From Penelope pileata (Eukaryota; Chordata; Aves; Galliformes; Cracidae): DNA of 64,000 bases. The notes beneath the pieces are model-generated. The model worked only from the letters and a program-made list of their open reading frames with translations. It was not told where the DNA came from and did no database searches. The stretch spans positions 113,132 to 177,131 of the forward strand of contig WBMW01001704.1 of the NCBI GenBank assembly GCA_013396635.1, written 5' to 3'. Shown piece by piece: positions 56,201 through 64,000 of this stretch. The translations under genes and the position numbers were made by a program. Numbering within the stretch: position 1 is the stretch's first letter; each line of letters starts with the position of its first letter.

Positions 56201-59200
56201 GAGGTGATGGGGCTCAAGATGGTGGCTGGGCTCAAGGTTTCCTCTTCCGACACTGAAAACACTCAAAAAGGGGAGAAGGAGGGGGGTTAAAATTCAAGCT
56301 GGAAGAAAGAAAAGAAAAGAGAAAAAAGAAAAACAGATGACAACTGTTACTAATTTCAACATCGGGGCTGCAGACAGAATTCCCTGAAAGCCTGGCTTTT
56401 TGGCTGGCGAGGCAGCTTTATGGGAAGGTAATAGGAAGCAGATGGGCCCTGGTCAGGGCCAAGAGGAAGGTTCAAGGTGCCTCCTAGTGCAGAGAAGAGG
56501 AATTTAAATGCTTTTAAAGATGCAGAGCCCGGCGGGTTCCAGGTTTCTCGTCCAACTTTTGCAAATTATGAGCTCAGGTGTCCTTTTCCCTTTTTGAGAG
56601 GGAAATAAATACAAACACAGAGCTCTGCTTCCAGCATGCCCCAGTGGGAGGAAATACTTGCAATGCACCCCCTCCCCGCCCCGGCCCTTCCACCGACACA
56701 TCCTCCCCCATGTGCAGAGAGCAGGGCTGCGGCGCACGGCTTCACCCAGCAGAGTGATTCTGAGCCCTGCTATTAGCGACAGCGTTAATGAATGAATGAA
56801 AGCAGCAGATCTGAGCGTGTCACTGTGCAGCAACAACAGGGCACAGCTTTCAGAGGAGGGACAGTCCAGGGGTGAGGGGCTGATGTGGGACTTCTGCGAC
56901 TTGGCTCCGTTATCTACGTCTTGCATCACCCTGGGCACGGCATTTGAAGCTCAAAACACTCCAATCCTCAGGCACCCACCGTCCTCATAACCTGGTGCTT
57001 TGGTGTTTCTGCTGTAAAACAGGGCTGATGGCACTTCCCATCCATGTCGAGGTTGCGATGCCATGTCCCATAGCATGGCCAGCTGCAACCCCAGCCCATC
57101 TCACCCACCAGCACAGCATCACACACCCAGCAAGAAGCACAGCCTGGCGGCATCATGCAGCCTTACAAATGCAAAGACCCCTCAGGCTCACCTGCCACTC
57201 ACATGGACCTCACGTGTCCATGGCTCGTGGAGGCTGATCCCAAAACAGCCAAGTTTTCCGTAAAAACAACTCTCCTTTCACCTGCTCTTGCCGCTTCACG
57301 GAGGCCCACAGGTTTTGGCTGGAAACCTTTGGCTGAAATCTGTTTCGCAAATATTGCTGCAGGGCAGGAGGATAACTTCGTTTGTTCTCCACCGGCCGAC
57401 CTGACTTCAGCCCATGCTGCTCTGCTTGGGGGACACAACCTCAGCTCAAAACCCACAAACCATCACGTCCCTGTCCTGAGACCTGTAGAGCTGAGAGCTG
57501 CTGGGGACGGCAGTAAGAGCTCCCAGACCACCAGCCCCACCTCCAGATGCCTACAGGAGTGAACGTGCACAGGTGGCTCAGATAAAGTGCGAGTGCTGAG
57601 GAAATTATTTAACTGAGGATTGGAATGCTTTAAAAGCCTGGGTCTCCTTCCAGCCCTGCTCGCAGCTGACCCTGCAGCAATCCCAATTTACCCAAAAGGA
57701 GCCCATCCTGAGGTCTCTCTCAGTGCCTCGCACCCCAGGCAGCCAGCAAAAAACCACCTTGGATTACCCAGGGCAAACTTTTTGGCGTAAGAAAACCCAT
57801 GGCAAGATGTTTCCAGCCAGATATAGAAGAAACACATACCGAACCACAGTGTCTTCAAGGTAAATCAGCTGCCTTCTTGCATCCAAGCCCATCAAACACT
57901 GACTGCAGCCAAGCCCACCTGCATGCCTGATTCAGCAGCTTCTTGGTCCAGATTGGAGGAAAGGGCAGCATCTGCCAGCCAGTGCTGCAGCAAGAAACCA
58001 CAGCTCAGCCCCTACAGCTGGGCACATTCAGGGCTGTTTGCACCACACAGCCAAAGGGGGACATCTCCTTCCCCTGCCCCACCACAGCCAGCCCCAGCTC
58101 TTCTCGCCATCTGCGGGCACTGGCGACAAAACCACCTCCTTCCTTTGAACTGCTCCCAAGTTGCCTCTCGTCATTGCTACCTCCCTCAACTCATCTCTGC
58201 TCTGCATACCTCAAACTGTTGAAGTACTCAGGCTCCTCCCTCCCGGTGCTGGATTGCAATTGCAGCCGTGTGTTTGCTCCCAGCGGTGGGGCGAGCATCT
58301 CATGGTGTGCAGCCATCACCCTGCACCCAGCACCTCCCTGCATGTTGCTTGGGAGGGAGCAACACGTGCTGCTGCTCCCCCTCTGCCTGCTGCGTGTCCT
58401 GCAGCAAGGTGAGGGTGCTGAGCACGTGGGAGGGTGCAAAGCTTCTCAAGACATCCTGGCTGTGAGCGAGAGGCTGCCCTGATGTTCCCAACAAAGTATC
58501 TGAAGAGATCGCTCCGTTGGAAACCTGCTGATCTGCAGACAGCAGAAGTCTCTTTGCAGTTGGCCTCCGGCATGGCAGGACTTCCACTGCAAAGTCATTT
58601 CTCAGCTCTGGAATAAAGTTACGGGTTAAAATCAGAAAAATCAGTGTTAGCTCACTGCCAGCTCACTGCTATTGGTTGTGGAATGGGAAAAATGGGCTAC
58701 AGTCATAGATCTGCAGAACCAAAAACACAAGCCTGAACCTTAATCAGCTCTGCTGCTCCAAGACAGGCCTCTCTGGGGGCATGGCAAGCAAAGAATTAGA
58801 AACAAGCACGCAGTTATCATCAGTCACCAGAAAACAACGGCCTGCAGCCATGGATGGTCATTGCTCACAGCGTTCTGCCCCGCAGGATCCGCTCACACCC
58901 AGCCGGGTGCTCCAGGGCACAGCGGAGCGAGGAGAGCTTTGTCATTTCCCTTTGCTGCTAACACACATGGGGTGCCCATGGCACGCTGCTGCAGCCCACC
59001 TCACTCTGCAGGCACCCACCCCACTGACAGCGAGGCCACGTTTGGAGCTTCCCTGGCAGATGAATGCTGCTTTGGCAGCATTAAAATGAGACCAAATCCC
59101 ATCCGAAGGTGCTCACCAGCAGTGCAGGGATCCAGACTGACACTGCAGGCTGAATCTCCGCAGTGAGGGGTACGAGCCCCTGTCCCCGTCCTGCTGCAGG

Positions 59201-60564
59201 ATCCTCCTTGCTGCCTTCCCAGCACCGCTCTCTGCTCTCCCTGCCGTGCTCGAGCCGGGCACACCCTCCATCCCTTTGTACAAGCAAAGTTTCATAGGGT
59301 TTTGGGCTCACTCCAGTACTGTGTGGGAGTGTTTTTTTTTAAAACACAAGAATTGTTTTACAGTCAAGTCTATTCAGGGCAATCTTAGCAAGGAAAGGAA
59401 TGAATTACCTCCTTGCTCTCTCCAAAATACAGTGGGGGTTTTAATTGCACCGGCAGAAGGGCAGAAGGAACCCACTACAAAGTGAAGGCACTGGAGCAGA
59501 GAGCTGGGAGCCCCAGCTTCCCTCTGACACTGACTGCTCCACGCTCTGGAAATCCTATCTCTGTGTTACATAAGGACCTGGCCCTATCTGGAAAGCTGGG
59601 GTCACTGCACTTCTCAGAGCATGGTAAAGTGCTCGGAGGTCCTCAACAGGAAAGAGTCAGAGAAGCGCCAGCTCCCATCACCATCAGGGAGGGGTGCTGG
59701 GCCCAGGGCAGTGCGAGCCCCAGGGCTGAGCCCAAACCCAGCTGCGAACCAGCCCGAGGCCAGGTGCTACCCAGCAGCACAGCCCTGGACTTCTTTTGCT
59801 TTAAGGAGACGACTCCACCAGTTCTCATGCAGGTCCGCTTTCAGACGGACTTATGCAATGGTTTGGAGCTGCTCCATGTGACCCAGACTTGCTGGCCCCC
59901 TGCCACCACTCTCCTTGCTGGCTTCAGCCATGGACAAAAAAGCAGAAGTAAAAAGACGAGCGAGCAGTCGTTCAAAGAAGTGCACTTTGCCTACCACATG
60001 GTGCCCTTCCAGTCACCCACGTATCCCATACACGTCAGTACGCACGTGCTGCCCACACGCACATGGCCAGGGCTGCACTGCTTGTGCACAGCTGTGCAAT
60101 CCATGTCACCGCTGTATGAGGACACACATTGCCTGCACGCAGGTCAGTGCTTGGCACCCGTGTGCCTCCTGCACGCTATCGTGCTCCACTGCTAAATCTG
60201 GGTATGCCATGCATCCCTGCTGGTTGTATATCCAGCATTTCCGTGCCTGGGTGACTGCCTTCTGCGAATTCTGCACACATTTTGTGCCCATGTTTCTGCA
60301 GATAGTGAGCACCCAGACTAACAGGCACGGGGTACCTGAAAGCAGAACATTTTGGAGGTCTGCCACTAAGATGCACAGGCACATCAGTAGCACGTGGGGA
60401 AGTGCAAAGTTCAGAAAACAGAAGGGGCAAAAGCCCTTTCCCAGTGAACACAGAACCCCAACACCAACACCCACACAGTCCTGGACAGGGGATGGAATGC
60501 ACAGCATCACCCGTCTCCAGCATCCCACTGCTGGTTTGGTCCTGCTGCTCTGAACTGAAGGATA

Positions 60565-60660
60565 ACTGTGAGCGGAAGGGACTCACAGAGATCCCTGGTC
60601 CCAACCCCCTCTCAGAATAGGGTTAACTGACGTTAGATCAGGTTTGGATCACAAACCTAA
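60565..60660 (-). mobile_element. Possible degraded CR1 relic
   Basis: GGAAGGGACTCACAGAGATC followed by CCTGGTCCCAACCCCCT resembles the reverse-complement CR1 3' region, but the octamer tail is missing. Confidence 0.35.
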
Positions 60661-62479
60661 GGCTGTCCCATGGGGTCACATGCAGAAGTGGCTTGGGGAA
60701 ATGCAGTGAACTGTGGAGGGAGGCACTGAGTCAGAAAAACAAGCACGGACCAGGCTCTTCTTCCAGAAATCAGAGAATGAGCTGCATCTGGTGGCACAGA
60801 GAAATGGGACCTGAGAGGAGCCCCAGCTGGGCAGGGGCAGCTTTCTCGCCCTGCTCTGCCCACTTGGCTGCGTATTTCCAGCCCTGCAGGACTCAAACTG
60901 CCCTTACTGGTGCACAGACAGCACCCATCCTCATGGGCACTGAGGGCACCGCAAAACCAATGTGCAGCCCAGCTCACCCCCAACATCCTGGTGGCTGCTG
61001 GAGCCATCCCAGGGGCTTACAACCCTCCCTGTGGGTAGGTGAATACCAAGCAAACCAAGGCAAAAGGAGAAGCGATACAGCCACAGCGATGCAGGAAGTC
61101 CCTTTGTACAGCCCCCCCCTCTTTGTATGAGGCAGTGTGACTGCGAGCACCTGCAGACCCCAAGACACATTCCCATGGAGGAAGGTGCTGGGAACTCTGC
61201 AGTGGGATGAGGTCTTGCAGACCACGTTGGGTTCTGGGCTCTCTCCAGTCCTTGCAGCTCTGGAAGATCTGCAGCTCGCTTCCAGTCTCCAGATCCCATA
61301 AGCAAGCTCCAAGAGATCTGCTGTGCAGAGAGTTACGGGCTCTTTTTCCCTCCCTCCAGTTTCTCTTTTTGGGGAAACACATGGCCCAGATGGTTCGAGT
61401 TTGGTGGGGTATGGCATGGTGCAACAGAACATGCCATCTCATGAGCATGTGTGGCTCCCTATGGAGGAAGGTGCGGCCCAAAGGCCACCCAGCACACTGA
61501 TGTGTGCCCAGGCACAGTGGAATAAGGAGCCACTAACCCAATAGGGCTGAGGCAGGGATTGCACTGGGGTTTTGGTTGAAGCCACTTTGGGGTGAAGACT
61601 GGGCTCTGTCGAGGTCAGTGGCACAAATCTCACAGCGGGCAGCCAGGATTTTACGCTCAAATCCAACTGGAACCAGGATTTATGAATAATAGAGTTCAAA
61701 GGGATTTGCAGAACTGCACAGGAATTAATTTGGACTCTTGAAAAACGGAGCTACAGTGGAAAAGTACGAAATGAGCAGCAATGGTGGGCTGGGATGACAA
61801 ACAGGAGCGTAGAGATGCTGAATACACAGCCATGGCACATCCCACATGTGCCTTTCCCAGCCTGGGCACATGCAGAAGGCAGGAGAGCGGCTGGATGGAC
61901 ACTCTGCACTTCGTGTGTGCCACTGACATTGCTCCACTGAAGTCAGATGGAGCAAAAATATTCTGGCACGTTTTCTCACTGGAGAGTCTCCCAATACTTG
62001 AATTGGTTGCAGACTTTATTTAAGGCACTCCCAGTAACTGAGATAGGAAGATTTGCCTGACTGTATCCCTTTAAAACTTCCTTCAGCGTTGAAAAATGAG
62101 TCCAAACCCAGGCTGGTGGCTCTCTGTTTCTCACCCTGCAATAGCTGCATGTGAGATCCGACCTCCTCACGGTTCCCAGGAAATGTCTGTAACTTCTTGC
62201 CCTGCAAACATTTCCTACGGGCGGTGGGGTCAAGCAAAGATCTTTTTGACTTACATATCTTCAGCACATCTGAGCTGACATCATCCTAAGCACTAGGGAA
62301 TTGTCTCCGAAAACTTGACAAATTCGGTCCAAATTCTGTTTGTTTTAAGTTAATTTGTGTTAACTCGAGATCTAGGCAGGACAGGACGTGACAAACACAT
62401 CCTGCGGTGTTTCTGGCTTATAAAGAAGTAATTGCTGGAAACTTGGCAAGAAAAGTGGTTTTTGGAGTCGGGGGTTTCC

Positions 62480-62831
62480 GATAAGCTTTAGATGAGCGCT
62501 CAAACAGAACCATCCCTGGGTGGGCCCAATGCAACCCGTTCCGAAAAGCCCTCCATGGAGCCTCTCCCCAGGCAGCAGAGCCCACACTGTCTCTGGACCA
62601 GGGCTGCAAGAGATAAGCCCAGCGGGTGGCCTTGAGCCATCTGTGATAAGAGCCTCTCACGTTACAGGTTGGTAATTAAAGGCCTCTTGCATGATGAGCA
62701 GAAACTGTTTATGTTGAACCGGCAACACCTACCCTTAGGGTTCCTCTTCGCCCCATTGATTGCTCATTCAGTCACAGCTTATCAGGGCATTCCTCTGCCA
62801 AGTGAAACAGCTCAGCCCCAGAGCCTTATCT
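62480..62831. promoter_or_regulatory. Cluster of five GATAAG motifs, candidate enhancer
   Basis: GATAAG words at 62480-62485, 62611-62617 (AGATAAG), 62644-62650 (TGATAAG), 62778-62784 (TGATAAG on minus) and 62825-62831 (AGATAAG on minus). Five WGATAR-type sites in 352 bp is well above chance (about 0.2 expected for a 6-mer on both strands). The target gene is unknown; ADAMTS10 is the nearest gene in view. Confidence 0.45.
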
Positions 62832-63152
62832 GGGAAAGGCATGATTTAGAGGAGATGACAGGACCTTTCCCAGCGCATCATGGAGCGGCTGCTTGGGGAA
62901 CGCAACAGCTGACGCACCTACAAGCACTGGAGGTTTCATGAATTACAAAGGAGATGGAAACTGGAGGGTGCTGCCTGCGGGCACTGCTGGTGGGGCCAGC
63001 CCAGAACAATGGGACGCCGGGGATGGAGCAACCGGCGCAGCCCGCGTGATCCTTATATGGAGAAACTTTGTGACACTGGAAGCATCTCCCCACAACCAGA
63101 GGGAGCCTCGTTGGCTGTGGTGTATGAGCCCACTGGGCATGGTGCTGCCGTG

Positions 63153-63425
63153 GAATCATAGAATCATTAAGGATGGAAAAGACCTCTGTGATCATCTGGT
63201 CCAACCATCCACCTACCACCAAATTTCCCACTAAGCCACTCAACCTTAATACCACATCTCCACGTTTCTTGACCACCCCCAGTGACAGTGACTCCCCGCC
63301 TCCCACCCTTCTTTTGGAGAAGTTTTTCCTAACATCCAGCCTGACCCTCGGCATAACATGGGGTCACCCCCTCTCATCCTATCGCTGTTACTCAGGAACC
63401 ACCTGGGCAGCAGCAGAGCATCTCC
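63153..63425 (-). mobile_element. CR1 LINE fragment upstream of ADAMTS10
   Basis: Reverse-complement CR1: GGAATCATAGAATCATTAAG, then GATGGAAAAGACCTCTGTGA, TCATCTGGTCCAACCATCC, and TTTTTCCTAACATCCAGCCT, ending near the TCTCATCCTATCGCTGTTAC segment. Confidence 0.9.
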
Positions 63426-63821
63426 CCTCCCACCATCTACAGTGTGAGGGGGACCAAAAATGAACAAAGAGTCCCAGACTCCTCCTGCTGTCACCCATCG
63501 TGCCCTCCATGGTGCGCTGTCACCATGAGCTCTGCTAACAACAATGTTAATGAGCGGAATAAGAACCAGACCTCTGGTGTGGCTGAGCTATCTCAGCCAA
63601 TGTGGGTATTGGCATGGAGTGACGGGAAAACAAAAGCCTCCCGACGTTTACAACATGCATACACTTGAGCAGAAAAGTCCCCAAAAAGGGGACAAAATGG
63701 TTCGAAATGTTGAATTTTGCCACCCGGCACCAAGGAGGGTACCTATAGCTCCATGTTCCCCCCGGGCTGAATTTTTCCCCCTCTGGAGGAGATTTGCCAA
63801 GGTTATTTTATAAACTCCCTT

Positions 63822-63831
63822 CTATTTATAG
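63822..63831. promoter_or_regulatory. MEF2-type element CTATTTATAG
   Basis: A perfect match to YTAWWWWTAR, next to a second AT-rich word (TTATTTTATAA). Motif match only, in the ADAMTS10 5' flank. Confidence 0.3.
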
Positions 63832-64000
63832 CGCAGCCCCTTCAGCTCTAATGAGATAATCTTCTGGCATTTCACCATCACTAATATTTACTTTGATGTT
63901 TAAAACAACATGTTCCGAGGGATTGATCTTTTTTTAAAAAAAAAAAAAAACACAAAAACCCCTTTAAAATACAATCCAAAAATCCATCTGGTTGGTGCAC

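Larger units (their letters stand above)
53118..64000. other. ADAMTS10 5' flank, no protein-coding gene recognised
   Basis: This 10.9-kb stretch upstream of the ADAMTS10 start codon should contain the promoter and any noncoding first exons. I see a purine-rich tract at 53385-53515 with an octamer ATGCAAAT at 53517-53524, a CpG-rich block (55540-56200), a GA-rich run at 56290-56337, a weak CR1 relic (60565-60660), a GATA cluster (62480-62831), a CR1 copy (63153-63425) and a MEF2-type site (63822-63831). The longest open frame (260 codons, 59413-60195) resembles no protein I know. Confidence 0.65.

Noticed and set aside
59413..60195. 260-codon plus-strand frame in the ADAMTS10 flank
   Set aside because: No domain, signal peptide or repeat pattern, no splice context and no similarity I recognise; most likely chance.

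Overview
The window is vertebrate nuclear DNA and almost certainly avian. It carries two multi-exon genes with GT-AG introns. It also carries several CR1 LINE fragments with the (CATAGAAT)n 3' signature, the dominant interspersed repeat of birds, and a solo LTR. The left third is GC-rich with very short introns, as on bird microchromosomes. The species cannot be named from sequence alone; a galliform is a reasonable guess. Two single N's (7031 and 50797) mark a draft assembly.

Both genes lie on the minus strand in tandem. MYO1F (unconventional myosin-If) was rebuilt as 28 coding exons from 13208 down to 634; every junction keeps frame and the product is 1,099 residues. ADAMTS10 (secreted metalloprotease of fibrillin microfibrils) was rebuilt as 24 coding exons from 53117 down to 16074, giving 1,109 residues. 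The ADAMTS10 3'UTR ends at a poly(A) signal at 14469-14474, about 1.2 kb upstream of the MYO1F start codon. The same order and orientation occurs on human chromosome 19p13.2.

Layout: 1-633, MYO1F 3'UTR or downstream DNA; 634-13208, MYO1F, with minisatellites in introns 14, 22 and 26, a CR1 tail array in intron 20 and a CR1 copy in intron 9; 13209-14449, MYO1F promoter region with a PU.1-type ETS site; 14450-16073, ADAMTS10 3'UTR; 16074-53117, ADAMTS10, with large introns holding CR1 copies, a solo LTR (41771-42228), CpG-dense patches and a perfect hairpin; 53118-64000, the 5' flank of ADAMTS10, with a CpG-rich block at 55.5-56.2 kb, a five-site GATA cluster near 62.5-62.8 kb and no recognisable further gene.

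The two genes are functionally unrelated: one is a myeloid actin motor, the other an extracellular matrix protease. I found no convincing undescribed system. The most useful leads are regulatory (GATA cluster, PU.1 site, CpG blocks, intronic and terminal poly(A) signals) and structural (heptamer minisatellite, hairpin, tandem CR1 tails).
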